64,000 nucleotides of DNA from Rikenellaceae bacterium. Its GTDB lineage: Bacteria > Bacteroidota > Bacteroidia > Bacteroidales > UBA932. Below the pieces are notes generated by a model that worked only from the letters and a program-made list of their open reading frames with translations, ran no database searches and had not been told where the DNA came from. A program made the translations under genes and the position numbers. The stretch covers positions 372,001 through 436,000 of the forward strand of contig DPKJ01000005.1 of assembly GCA_003542575.1 (NCBI GenBank). The letters run 5' to 3'. Below, piece by piece: positions 8,329-17,239 of this stretch (the first letter of the stretch is position 1; every line of letters starts with the position of its first letter).

Positions 8329-9744
8329 TTAAAACACCAAATCAGCCTCCTCTGAGAATGTTTTAACCTCCTCTCTTTTAGCTAAAATAGCAAGACCAAA
8401 GGTTAATATCCCCAACCGGCCAATGAACATTACAAAAATTACAATTAATTTGCCTATTGAAGACAATCCTCCAGTAATTCCAGTACTTAGCCCTACTGTT
8501 CCCAGAGCGGACGATACTTCAAAAAGTATCTGATCTAAAGGAAAATTTTCGGTAACAGATAAAAACAGTGATGAAAAAAATATCACTGACGAATAGAGTA
8601 TAAACACCGATGTTGCAACATAAAGCCTTTCAATAGGGATAGTTTTTCCGAAGAATGTAACTCTAAGATTGTTTCGTAATCTGTTCCAGATTATGGCAAT
8701 AATTGCGGTAAATGTAGTCGATTTCATACCTCCTCCGGTTCCTGATGGAGAGGCTCCAACATTCATTAAAAATATAATTACCATAAGTATTCCTGTCGAA
8801 AATGAACCTATTGGTACTGTATTAAAGCCCACAGTTGTCAGAGCAGTCATTGTTTGAAAAAACGCAGCCATTAGTCGATCTTCCACATCTCTTATTGAAG
8901 GTTCGCAAAAGTAGAGAATCAGAGTTCCTGAAATCAGTAATAATAGCATCACACCAAAAATAGTTTTTGTCGTATATGTTATCTCTTTTGATTTTCTTGT
9001 TAATCTGTTCCAGAAATCAGTTACCACAATGAATCCCAATGATCCGCAAATTGACAGTGATGATAATATGAGATTAATTGATTTTATATTTGCAAACTGC
9101 TCAAAGCTATCATTATACAAGCCAAATCCTGCTGTGCAAAATGCTGATATACTGTGGTAAATTCCACTCCAGATGGCAAAATTATGCTCAACACCTGCAT
9201 TTACAAATGCTTTGTATAGTATGAAAGCTCCAATTGTTTCAATCATTATTGTGAAAATAATTACAGATCTTATAAAGACTTTAATTTCAAAACCTCTGGG
9301 CATTGCAAATTCTGCATTTAACACTTTTTGCCGCCAATTAGACAGTTTGCTTTTGTTTGACAGCAATATAAAAGATGTAAACGTCATGTAACCTACACCT
9401 CCAAGCTGAAAGAGAGACATTATTATTAACTGACCAAACCAATTGTAGGTATCAAACACGCTAACTGTTACCAATCCGGTAGTTGAAATTGCTGATGTTG
9501 CAATAAAGAGGCTATCCAACATCGAAACAGGTTGTTTGTGAAAAAAGAATAAGCTAAGAAGTAACCACCCTAAAATTGTATAGGTTAAAAATCCTAATAG
9601 CAAATTTTGCTGCGGTGATAGCGACATTTTAAATCTGAAGTAGCGAATTATCAGACGATAAAGTTTACCATGATGCAGTTTACATTTATGCTTGACTACA
9701 CACTTTTTCATCTTTGAATCTTCATTATTTTCTGCCTTGCTCAT
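8329..9744 (-). CDS. Potassium uptake transporter, TrkH/KtrB family
   Basis: Integral membrane K+ translocating subunit with four repeated M1-P-M2 units. Each pore loop is recognisable: SAISTTGLV, AFCTAGFGLY, ALTTVGFNT and ALGTVGLST, containing the filter glycines. The C-terminus is short, as in KtrB/TrkH. The frame extends to TTG 9765, but ATG 9744 (MSKAENNED) is the likelier start. No gene for a cytosolic gating ring (TrkA/KtrA) is in the window, so the partner must lie elsewhere. It is the last gene of a minus-strand run behind a KdpDE-like two-component system, suggesting potassium- or turgor-linked control. Confidence 0.9.
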   Translation of the reverse strand: MSKAENNEDSKMKKCVVKHKCKLHHGKLYRLIIRYFRFKMSLSPQQNLLLGFLTYTILGWLLLSLFFFHKQPVSMLDSLFIATSAISTTGLVTVSVFDTYNWFGQLIIMSLFQLGGVGYMTFTSFILLSNKSKLSNWRQKVLNAEFAMPRGFEIKVFIRSVIIFTIMIETIGAFILYKAFVNAGVEHNFAIWSGIYHSISAFCTAGFGLYNDSFEQFANIKSINLILSSLSICGSLGFIVVTDFWNRLTRKSKEITYTTKTIFGVMLLLLISGTLILYFCEPSIRDVEDRLMAAFFQTMTALTTVGFNTVPIGSFSTGILMVIIFLMNVGASPSGTGGGMKSTTFTAIIAIIWNRLRNNLRVTFFGKTIPIERLYVATSVFILYSSVIFFSSLFLSVTENFPLDQILFEVSSALGTVGLSTGITGGLSSIGKLIVIFVMFIGRLGILTFGLAILAKREEVKTFSEEADLVF

Positions 9745-9831
9745 CTCGCTTATTTGAATTTGCAAAGGTCATACAAGAGCTATTTCTGAAAAATCAAAAA
9801 ATATCAGTGTTACATAAAAAATTTATAAAGA

Positions 9832-10509
9832 TTACTGAAAACGGTAACCTACACCGCTTTCTGTTATGATATGTTTTGGATTATTTGGATCATCTTCGAT
9901 TTTTTTTCTGACTGATCCAACAAAAACACGAAGATATTGAGTTTCTGACTGATATGAATAACCCCAAATCTCTTTCAGAATATATCCATGAGTCAATACC
10001 TTTTCATGATTTTTCATAAAAAGGGAGAGTAGATTGTATTCTGTTTGAGTTAGTTTTATTATTTCATTGTCTTTTTTTACAGTACGCGCTACTATATCAA
10101 GTTCAATATTAGAGCATGTAATGAGTGTCATGTTTTCAGAAGCCATGCTCAACCTTATGGCTGATCTTATTCTTGCCAGCAATTCTCCGGTTCTGAATGG
10201 TTTAGTCAGATAATCTGTGGCACCACTATCCAATGCTGTAACAATGTCGTTTTCGCTACTTAGAACAGAAAGTATGATTATTGGTTTAACATACCATTCT
10301 CGTAGCTGCTTTAGAACATCCAACCCACTAGCATCAGGCAAACACATATCCAATAAAATCAAGTCAGGTGGGTGTGATGCTGAGAACACCAAACCCTCTT
10401 TTGCAGAGTTAGCCTGAATTACCTTATATCCATTGCTTTCCAGATTGATTCTAAGTAGCGTTCTTATCTGAGGCTCGTCATCAATAACCAGTATTTCTGT
10501 CTTATTCAT
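9832..10509 (-). CDS. KdpE-like response regulator (OmpR family)
   Basis: A 225-residue two-domain regulator. The N-terminal receiver has acidic residues DDE near position 10, a phospho-acceptor aspartate in LILLDMCLP and the conserved lysine in TKPF. The C-terminal winged helix ends with RVFVGSVRKKIEDDP and GVGYRF, typical of the OmpR/KdpE type. It overlaps the kinase gene by 8 nt, so the two are translationally coupled. The KdpE resemblance and the downstream potassium transporter suggest K+ homeostasis, though no kdpFABC genes are nearby. The specific target is unknown. Confidence 0.85.
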   Translation of the reverse strand: MNKTEILVIDDEPQIRTLLRINLESNGYKVIQANSAKEGLVFSASHPPDLILLDMCLPDASGLDVLKQLREWYVKPIIILSVLSSENDIVTALDSGATDYLTKPFRTGELLARIRSAIRLSMASENMTLITCSNIELDIVARTVKKDNEIIKLTQTEYNLLSLFMKNHEKVLTHGYILKEIWGYSYQSETQYLRVFVGSVRKKIEDDPNNPKHIITESGVGYRFQ

Positions 10510-11575
10510 CGCAGGTCAAATTTAAAGAGGATATCTCTACAGGAATAGCTACTATAAAGGTTGCTCCACCTTTTTTATTATTAGACAAAAAGATGTTGCC
10601 TCCCAATGCCTCAACATAACCTTTGCAAATAGATAGTCCCAATCCGGTACCACCTGCTGCAGAATTATTTAACCGATAAAACTTATCAAAGACTAATCCA
10701 ATTTCGTCAGGAGGGAATCCCATACCATTGTCAGAAATTGTAATGACGCAATCACTTCCGTCAATACTTACACTAATCTCAATAACTGTATTTACAGGAG
10801 TATGTTGTAAAGCATTATTAAGGATATTACCAACAATCTGTTCCATTAAAACTCTGTCAAGCTTTAACATTGGTAGTTTTTCATCAGGAATAAATACAAT
10901 ACTATATTTATCCTTGTCGTGATCACAACGTTTAATAATTGTAAATATTAGCTCATTAAAATCAATCCAATCAAGATTCAATTTAATTACACCAGCTTCT
11001 AATCGGCTCATGCTAAGCAAATTTTCAACTTGTTTATTAAGCCGAAATACAGCTGTTTCAATTTCAGAATACAACTCTTCTTTATTATACTCAGACAGTT
11101 TAGTTTCTCTGTTTTTGATTGTATCAATAGCTCCAACTATTGTTGATATGGGTGTTTTTAGCTCGTGAGAAAGTGAGTTTAATATTGTATTGTATAGTTT
11201 GATGGTTTTCTCTCTCTCTTCCTGAACTCTCTCATTGTGTTCAAACTGTTTAATTTTATACATTAAAACAGCATTAATCAGAGCAATAACAAAGTACATC
11301 AGAAACATAAGAGCATCTTCAGGAGTACCAACATGGAATGTAAAAATTGGTGGAATAAAAAAGAAGTTCCATACTAAAGCACTTGTGAAAGCTGAAAACA
11401 ATACGGGATAGATGTCAAACAGGATGGCGGTAAGAGATACAATTAAAAGCAATATCAAAGCGACTGCCCTATATCCAATAAAATCAACTAAAAAAAAGCA
11501 TATTACTGATGTTACAATAATTAGTAAAGCGCTTATCAAAAACTGCTTCTTATTGCTATAATGCTTTGTTTTCAT
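10502..11575 (-). CDS. KdpD-like sensor histidine kinase without the N-terminal KdpD/USP domains
   Basis: A 357-residue membrane kinase. Residues about 10-108 contain four hydrophobic segments like the KdpD DUF4118 membrane domain (with FFFIPPIFTF between helices). A dimerisation/phosphoacceptor domain follows with H137 in SHELKTPIS, then an ATPase domain with NNALQH, DNGMGF and GTGLGL. Full-length KdpD is about 900 residues and begins with a KdpD domain and a USP domain; both are absent here, so this is the short form. It starts 12 nt after tyrA ends and is probably co-transcribed with it. Confidence 0.85.
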   Translation of the reverse strand: MKTKHYSNKKQFLISALLIIVTSVICFFLVDFIGYRAVALILLLIVSLTAILFDIYPVLFSAFTSALVWNFFFIPPIFTFHVGTPEDALMFLMYFVIALINAVLMYKIKQFEHNERVQEEREKTIKLYNTILNSLSHELKTPISTIVGAIDTIKNRETKLSEYNKEELYSEIETAVFRLNKQVENLLSMSRLEAGVIKLNLDWIDFNELIFTIIKRCDHDKDKYSIVFIPDEKLPMLKLDRVLMEQIVGNILNNALQHTPVNTVIEISVSIDGSDCVITISDNGMGFPPDEIGLVFDKFYRLNNSAAGGTGLGLSICKGYVEALGGNIFLSNNKKGGATFIVAIPVEISSLNLTCDE

Positions 11576-11587
11576 AACTATTGTAAG

Positions 11588-12430
11588 TTACTGCTTAAGA
11601 ACTCTCTTGATTTTATTTGACTCTTTAATAAGATCTTTCACCTGATCCTGCTCATCTTCAGCAATGAGATTGCGGAATTTTTCAAGCTGTTTGATATAGG
11701 TGTCAAGTACTGTGAGAACATTATCTCTGTTCTGACTAAAGATTGGGGCCCACATATCGGCAGAACTCTTTGCAAGCCTCACAGTTGAATCAAAACCGCC
11801 GCTTGCTAGGTCAAATATATGCTTCTCGTTTTTCTCCTTCTCCAATACTGTTAAGGCAAGTGCGAAGGAGCTTATGTGCGAAATATGAGAGACATACGCT
11901 GCATGAACATCATGATTGGTACTGTTCATGTAAATTACACGCATGTTAAGAGTTTCGTACATTCTTTTTACCAGCGCAAGCGACTTGATGCCACTCTCTT
12001 CTGTATCGGTAAAGATCACCGCCTTGCCATCGAACAGCCCTGAAATCGCAGCCCACGGTCCCGAATATTCAGTACCCGCCATCGGGTGGGCGGCAACATA
12101 CTGTTTTCTGTTTTTGTGGTATTTAATAATCTGAGCAATTTGCCCCTTTGTAGAGCACATGTCTGTAACAAATTGCTTATCAACAATGTCAAGTACCTTT
12201 GGCAGTACACTCATCTCGGCATCGGCCGGAATTGCAATAAGCACCAAATCTGCCCTATTAACACCCTCTTCCAACTCACAAATCTCATCCACCAGTCCAA
12301 TGTTAAGCGCAGCATTAGCATTAATGCGGTCATTATCAACACCAATAATTTTGGTAGCAAATTCTCTTTTTCTAAGATCAATGGCGGCAGAACCACCCAT
12401 AAGACCCAGACCGATAATAGTTATAACCAT
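11588..12430 (-). CDS. tyrA: Prephenate dehydrogenase
   Basis: Oxidatively decarboxylates prephenate to 4-hydroxyphenylpyruvate for tyrosine synthesis. The N-terminal dinucleotide-binding motif is GLGLMGGS. The catalytic-region motifs HPMAGTEYSG and, in the helical dimerisation domain, HDVHAAYVSHISH and LASGGFDSTVRLA are clear. It is a stand-alone dehydrogenase of 280 residues with no fused chorismate mutase or ACT domain. ATG 12430 (MVITIIGLG) is chosen; the frame extends 10 codons further upstream, but those residues would precede the first strand of the Rossmann fold. It lies ahead of the KdpD-like gene by 12 nt. Confidence 0.9.
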   Translation of the reverse strand: MVITIIGLGLMGGSAAIDLRKREFATKIIGVDNDRINANAALNIGLVDEICELEEGVNRADLVLIAIPADAEMSVLPKVLDIVDKQFVTDMCSTKGQIAQIIKYHKNRKQYVAAHPMAGTEYSGPWAAISGLFDGKAVIFTDTEESGIKSLALVKRMYETLNMRVIYMNSTNHDVHAAYVSHISHISSFALALTVLEKEKNEKHIFDLASGGFDSTVRLAKSSADMWAPIFSQNRDNVLTVLDTYIKQLEKFRNLIAEDEQDQVKDLIKESNKIKRVLKQ

Positions 12431-12486
12431 TATGAAAATATTTAAACAAAAACGGTTCAAATATAGTGATAATAGGGTTACATCAA

Positions 12487-12951
12487 TTATTTAAGCTCAT
12501 TCAATTTTTGCATTACCTTAGCCTGATACTCCGGTAGATATTTAGTGGTCACAACTGACATTATCTCTTGGTTAATTATGGGAGAAAGCTTAAGCACTTT
12601 TTGCATTACAGGGGTTTCGTAAAGTTTAATAAGTTCTTTTATCTCCTGTTGAGTATAGTGCTTATCGTAAGATTTAACCATCTCTTCGTTTAAAATTTTC
12701 ATTGACATATTTTTGCCCTCCTGCATAACATACTCAACATATTTGTCGTATTTGGCCTTTAGTTCCTCTCCCTGAACACTGGCTCTTGCCTGTTGCAAAA
12801 ATGCTCCGGAAACCTGAGAAGTTACCATATCCATCATCTTTTCGCTCTCCATAACCTCAAGCAGCCTCTTAATATCGGCCGACTTGTCCTGAGCGTTTAA
12901 TACAGTTGTAAGTGAGCATGTTAACATGCAAATAATCAATAGCTTTTTCAT
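12487..12951 (-). CDS. Exported DUF2059 family protein
   Basis: A 154-residue protein with a signal peptide (MKKLLIICMLTCSLTTVLNA, cleavage expected before QDK), so periplasmic or membrane-associated. The mature part is helical and matches the DUF2059 pattern: FTQQEIKELIKLYETP-like (YTQQEIKELIKLYETP), followed by a segment with MQKVLKLSPIINQE. The function of the family is unknown. The frame reaches a TTG at 12957, but ATG 12951 gives a normal signal peptide. It stands upstream of tyrA with a 56-nt gap and has a TAnnTTTG element upstream. Confidence 0.8.
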   Translation of the reverse strand: MKKLLIICMLTCSLTTVLNAQDKSADIKRLLEVMESEKMMDMVTSQVSGAFLQQARASVQGEELKAKYDKYVEYVMQEGKNMSMKILNEEMVKSYDKHYTQQEIKELIKLYETPVMQKVLKLSPIINQEIMSVVTTKYLPEYQAKVMQKLNELK

Positions 12952-13003
12952 TTTCAATGATTTAGAAGGATTAATATTTTAATGCGATAGAATTCAATGG
13001 TTT

Positions 13004-13011
13004 CAAAGGTA
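13004..13011 (-). promoter_or_regulatory. Possible -7 element (TACCTTTG) for the DUF2059 gene
   Basis: CAAAGGTA on the plus strand reads TACCTTTG on the minus strand, a perfect TAnnTTTG match about 53 nt upstream of the ATG at 12951. No clear -33 TTG is found at the normal distance, so confidence is limited. Confidence 0.4.
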
Positions 13012-13052
13012 CAATAATATCAATAAATAGTGTAAAAAATTATTAGAATGGT

Positions 13053-14906
13053 CTATTTATTAATGGCTTTTAAAATTCTATCTTCTTTAATCAAAACATC
13101 TTTCATTAAAAGTTGATATGGGAAATGCTTTAATTTTGAAACTCTAAAGCCATCCAATATGTTTTTAAGTGCTTTAGCAGTAATTAATGATAAATTAATC
13201 TGAAATTCAAGATCGCACTCATTAATAAAATCATCGCTGAATTCAGGTGCAATAAGGAGTGACTTAACCACATTAAATCCGTTGTTTTTTGCTACGTCAA
13301 CATATGATCTGATTTGACGAGATACCGAACTGAACTTATTGTATCCGCTCTCTTTTATGGTTTTGCATTCAATAATTATGATATCATTATTGCCTAGATT
13401 TATAATTATATCAGCCTTATCCTTTGTTGTATTGAGTTTACTCTTTAGTTTATCGTCAACATTAAAACCTAATTTTTCAAAAATAAGCTTGGTTAGCTCC
13501 TCAAACTTAATTCCTATTTCGCTCTCTTTAATTATTATTCCATTTTCTTTTAATAAAGCAAGATTTCTAAAACCAACAGTTTCATAATTTTCGATTAATA
13601 GGTTTTCAGCATCTTTATAAGCGTCAAGTATATTTTGAACTAAATCACCTCTTGTTTTAATCTGTTTGGCAAATGCAAATGTTTTTAATTCTTCAGTAGG
13701 TAAAACATCCAAAATATCGCGAGGTTTGATATTAAAATCCAGTAATGTATTGTTGTCAATTATCACATCATCCGAGAACTCAAACTCATCGCTAATGTAT
13801 TTTCTAAAAGACTTTAAACTCTCATTTAAATCAATTAACAATTTCTCATACCCTTCAATGGAAATACCAACCCGTTCATCTTTCTCAATTTCATCAAAAT
13901 ACAAAATAATATTATCAATTTTCTCGTCCATAGTACTCCCTCTCAAGGGGAATGATGCACCCAATCCATTTTCCCACAAATCGTTTATAACTTTCTTCCT
14001 TTCTGTTAAAGATGTATTTTCCTTATGAATTTCATTTGCCAGAAGGTTCGAAAATGAAATGCCCTCTTTTATTATATTCTTAATTTTTGCATCATAGTTC
14101 AATTCCTTAATTTCAATGCTATGCTTCTTGCATATAAGGTTTATCTGAGGCTCCTTGAAAGTTTTCAGAACACGTCTAAGATATTTGTCAGCCAGCTCTT
14201 TCTTTCTAATTTTTCGTAGGATTGATACAATTTCATCAGCAACATAAACCATATTATTTTTCTTCGAATAAAAGATCACACCAATATTCTTTAACATCAA
14301 AATGACATTGTCAATGTTGAGTTTCTCTGGTGGAATTATCAAATAATTAATTAGTTTAACTTCTTCCTGCGATAGTTCCAGGTTCCGGGATAAAGTCAAG
14401 AGAATAGATAACTCATCGTTAGTGATTTTTGCATCTCTATTATTATCCAGATCATTAGTGTATGCAGTTTCCAAACATGCTTTATAGATATTATAGTCTC
14501 GCTTTCTGACATCATCAATTTCCGATTTCTCAGCTGTTAATGCTGTTTTAAGCTGGAGGGTTTTGCTTTTAATTTTGTTTAGTTCTGCCTGATAGAGATG
14601 GGCAAGCCAGTTCTGACTCATATTGCAATTGCCGTCTTTAATTAATATATCAATAAAGATGTCAAGCTGAGAAGTGGTGTTGACAAATTCTGCCTTTACG
14701 GTTTGAGTAAACTCATTTTTGACAAGGTTAAACACTTTTGCAATATTTATACTATCAATGTTTTTCAAGTCAGCACTGCTTTCGGAAAGAATTTTATCGA
14801 TCTCTTTACAATTTTTTGGATTGGTTGATTTGATATTATCAATAATCTTAAGGAATGGATTCTTTTCTAAAGAATTAAGAATATCCAAAATTGATTCAAG
14901 TTTCAT
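13053..14906 (-). CDS. PD-(D/E)XK-type nuclease with EF-hand-like loop (channel-linked)
   Basis: A 617-residue soluble protein I do not recognise as a named family. Residues 1-150 are helical. Residues 154-165 fit an EF-hand calcium loop: D154, N156, D158, I161, T162, E165, with Ala instead of the usual Gly at position 6. Residues about 393-430 look SAP-like (VLPTEELKTFAFAKQIKTRG). Residues 465-585 form a restriction-endonuclease-like fold: helix with FEELTKLIFEKLGF, catalytic D499, E513-C-K515 (IIIECKT), then Q531xxxY535 as in RecB-type nucleases. The gene begins 2 nt after the stop of a voltage-gated channel gene, so the two form one unit. Composition is rich in Lys, Ile and Asn codons, unlike the neighbours, suggesting accessory DNA. 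Nuclease activity and calcium binding are inferred from motifs. Confidence 0.7.
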   Translation of the reverse strand: MKLESILDILNSLEKNPFLKIIDNIKSTNPKNCKEIDKILSESSADLKNIDSINIAKVFNLVKNEFTQTVKAEFVNTTSQLDIFIDILIKDGNCNMSQNWLAHLYQAELNKIKSKTLQLKTALTAEKSEIDDVRKRDYNIYKACLETAYTNDLDNNRDAKITNDELSILLTLSRNLELSQEEVKLINYLIIPPEKLNIDNVILMLKNIGVIFYSKKNNMVYVADEIVSILRKIRKKELADKYLRRVLKTFKEPQINLICKKHSIEIKELNYDAKIKNIIKEGISFSNLLANEIHKENTSLTERKKVINDLWENGLGASFPLRGSTMDEKIDNIILYFDEIEKDERVGISIEGYEKLLIDLNESLKSFRKYISDEFEFSDDVIIDNNTLLDFNIKPRDILDVLPTEELKTFAFAKQIKTRGDLVQNILDAYKDAENLLIENYETVGFRNLALLKENGIIIKESEIGIKFEELTKLIFEKLGFNVDDKLKSKLNTTKDKADIIINLGNNDIIIIECKTIKESGYNKFSSVSRQIRSYVDVAKNNGFNVVKSLLIAPEFSDDFINECDLEFQINLSLITAKALKNILDGFRVSKLKHFPYQLLMKDVLIKEDRILKAINK

Positions 14907-14908
14907 AG

Positions 14909-15682
14909 TTATTTTGTTTTATTTAACAGTTCAGTGATTTTTTTATCAAGATTATCAATTTTTTTTTCGAGCTCGTCGTTATTATCGCTAATCATTGAAT
15001 CAACAAAAATTGAATTGACTAGTGAAAGCCCTAAAATGCCTCCCGTTAAAACAACAATGACGAAATAAAGGTATACGAAAAACGAGCTAATTGCTGTATA
15101 ATGAGATGTGATTTGATCGGGAATTTCAAACCAACCCTCAACGGTAAATATTTTGAAAGTCGAATATAGCGAAATTAATGGGTTCCCAAAATACTCAGAA
15201 CCAGAACTATTAAAAAGATAAAACGATAATATTCCAACTATAAAAATATAAGTTACAAAACCTATTAAAATAAAAACTGATGTTTTTAATGCTCTTTGAA
15301 TGCCTGTAATAAGTTGATTTACATTAGGTATAAATCTCAAAAATCGAAAAGTTTTAAATACTCTTAATACCCTAAAAACAAGTAAAAAACTTACATCTAG
15401 AATATTAATGTTAAATATGAAAGTTACAAGGGTGGGAATTGAGATTACAATTAAGAAAAAATCTAGCCTGTTCCAATTTGATTTGAAAAAATTCTTAAAT
15501 CCAAATGATTTAAGCTTAACAGAGAGCTCTATTAAGAAGATTAATGTAATTAAATTATCGGCTATCGATATCAAATATTTATGGAATATTGAAGTTGCAT
15601 AACCTCCAAGAAAAATAATAATTGTATTCAGGATAATTATTCCTAAAATAAACTTTTCATTTAAAAATAGTCGCCGTATCAT
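14909..15682 (-). CDS. Six-TM voltage-gated cation channel (NaChBac/CaV-like)
   Basis: A 257-residue complete channel subunit. Six hydrophobic segments are visible. The S4 voltage sensor has five basic residues at every third position (R104, R107, K110, R113, R116). The pore filter after S5 is T180-V-E-G-W184, resembling the TLESW filter of bacterial sodium channels and the xEGW filters of calcium channels. S6 contains the glycine-rich LTGGILGLS. The C-terminus (about 233-255) is a heptad-like coiled coil, as in tetrameric bacterial channels. It would form a homotetramer in the inner membrane passing Na+ or Ca2+; selectivity cannot be read with certainty. It is followed 2 nt later by a nuclease gene. 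Confidence 0.85.
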   Translation of the reverse strand: MIRRLFLNEKFILGIIILNTIIIFLGGYATSIFHKYLISIADNLITLIFLIELSVKLKSFGFKNFFKSNWNRLDFFLIVISIPTLVTFIFNINILDVSFLLVFRVLRVFKTFRFLRFIPNVNQLITGIQRALKTSVFILIGFVTYIFIVGILSFYLFNSSGSEYFGNPLISLYSTFKIFTVEGWFEIPDQITSHYTAISSFFVYLYFVIVVLTGGILGLSLVNSIFVDSMISDNNDELEKKIDNLDKKITELLNKTK

Positions 15683-15849
15683 TTTTAGAATTCTGGGGTG
15701 GGTTAAATATTTGTCTTAATTTTTAAGATATTTGGAGGGATTATTGTTGTTGTCGTTAATCTTCATAAAATTGCAGATCTGCTTGACGCATAAATGAATG
15801 ACATTTAAAGCATATGCGAAAAATCATCTAAGCATTCATCATCATAAAT

Positions 15850-17076
15850 TTATTTAAAAATGAATTTTACAAGTACCCGATTATCATCATCCGTTAGTTT
15901 TGATGCTATTACCTTAAGCTCCCCTTTAAGGTTATCGTTTTTAAATGCATCAACAAGCTTGTATGCTTCAATAGAATATGATGCATAACCTTTTTGAGAT
16001 ACCCTACCAATGCCATTTATATCAATTTCATATTCAGGATAGTCTTCATTATATAACTTAATTTCATTAACTTGCCCATCTGATGCCCAGTATAGTAAAT
16101 ATTTTGAGTCAATTTTAAGGTTGTTATTCTTTCTAAGTGAGTCCAAATTAAAATCACCGATAGAAAAAAAGGAATATTTATCATTTTTATATACCAAAAA
16201 CGACAACAAATTTGTGCCAGAATCATTCTTCGATTTCTTAATTATGATAGGTGTGATTGATTTATCATTTTTTACCATAAATATTGTGTCCAAAGATAAA
16301 TCCCCTATGATATAATTGTCATTATTACTTTTTATAATATTCGTTTGACTAATAGTGGCTTGAAAAGATCTGTATTTATCAATAACTATTACTTTACTAG
16401 CCGATACCCGATCTTCTTTCTTGAAAGAAATATTCGCTTTTGAAATAATCGAACCATCCTCTTTTGATAAAAAGAGATAAGGTGTAAATATTTCGTTATT
16501 TTGCTTGCGAGTATTGAAATCAGGATCTTCATATGCCAAAAGGGTTTCACTATCAAAATTGTATATACTCGTTATCCATGAACCTGGATGGTTTAATGTG
16601 CGCTTGTATAACCCATCAATTGAGTATACCTGAATCCTATGTAATAGCATATAATCCGTGATAAAAAGCTCTCTCTCTTCAGGACTGTAGGCGATATGTC
16701 CAATGCTTTGATACTCTTCTCCGCTTCTGCCTTTTTTGTTGAATTTTGAGATAAATTTTCCATCACCGGAAAATGTAATAATATCTCCGCGTTTATATTC
16801 AATTGCAATAATTAAACTATCAGAAATATATCTAATTCTGTCTGCTATTACATTCTCTCGCCTTTCTAATTGAATATATTCGATATCAGCAATTTCTTGT
16901 AAACTAATTCTTTTTACAGGATACTTTTTTGTTAAATCAATCTCGAAAGGTTCAGTAATTACAGAATTAACAGTTGTGCTATCGAGTTTGCTAGTATTAC
17001 TACTATTTGAGTCATTAGTTTTGCAAGCCGAACAAGCAAGCAATGCTAATACTATTAAAGTAATTTTTGTATCCAT
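15850..17076 (-). CDS. Six-bladed beta-propeller lipoprotein (DUF5128-like)
   Basis: A 408-residue exported protein with an N-terminal hydrophobic signal and cysteines at positions 15 and 18 (LLACSAC), consistent with a lipoprotein signal. The mature part has the Bacteroidota pattern of DUF5128 propellers: a Ser/Asn/Thr-rich linker, then KKYPVKRISLQEIADIEYI, then repeated strands such as FSGDGKFISKFNKKGRSGEEY and VYSIDGLYKRT. The substrate or partner is unknown; such proteins are abundant in this phylum and often sit near transcriptional regulators. It lies 167 nt upstream of the channel gene on the same strand and could share its transcript, though the spacing suggests otherwise. Confidence 0.75.
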   Translation of the reverse strand: MDTKITLIVLALLACSACKTNDSNSSNTSKLDSTTVNSVITEPFEIDLTKKYPVKRISLQEIADIEYIQLERRENVIADRIRYISDSLIIAIEYKRGDIITFSGDGKFISKFNKKGRSGEEYQSIGHIAYSPEERELFITDYMLLHRIQVYSIDGLYKRTLNHPGSWITSIYNFDSETLLAYEDPDFNTRKQNNEIFTPYLFLSKEDGSIISKANISFKKEDRVSASKVIVIDKYRSFQATISQTNIIKSNNDNYIIGDLSLDTIFMVKNDKSITPIIIKKSKNDSGTNLLSFLVYKNDKYSFFSIGDFNLDSLRKNNNLKIDSKYLLYWASDGQVNEIKLYNEDYPEYEIDINGIGRVSQKGYASYSIEAYKLVDAFKNDNLKGELKVIASKLTDDDNRVLVKFIFK

Positions 17077-17239
17077 ATCTATTTAAAATCTTATCTCCAT
17101 TGGAATCATGGGATTCATAACTTGATATAATTGATGAAGTTATAAATTTATGGTTTTTAATGGTTATTACAAAATATTTCATTTTTATAATTAATTGCTT
17201 TAAATTGGTTCGCTTTTAAAAATTCAGATACTTCATAAT

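Noticed and set aside
12431..12460. Extension of tyrA to the ATG at 12460
   Set aside because: It adds ten residues in front of the first strand of the Rossmann fold; ATG 12430 gives the standard start.
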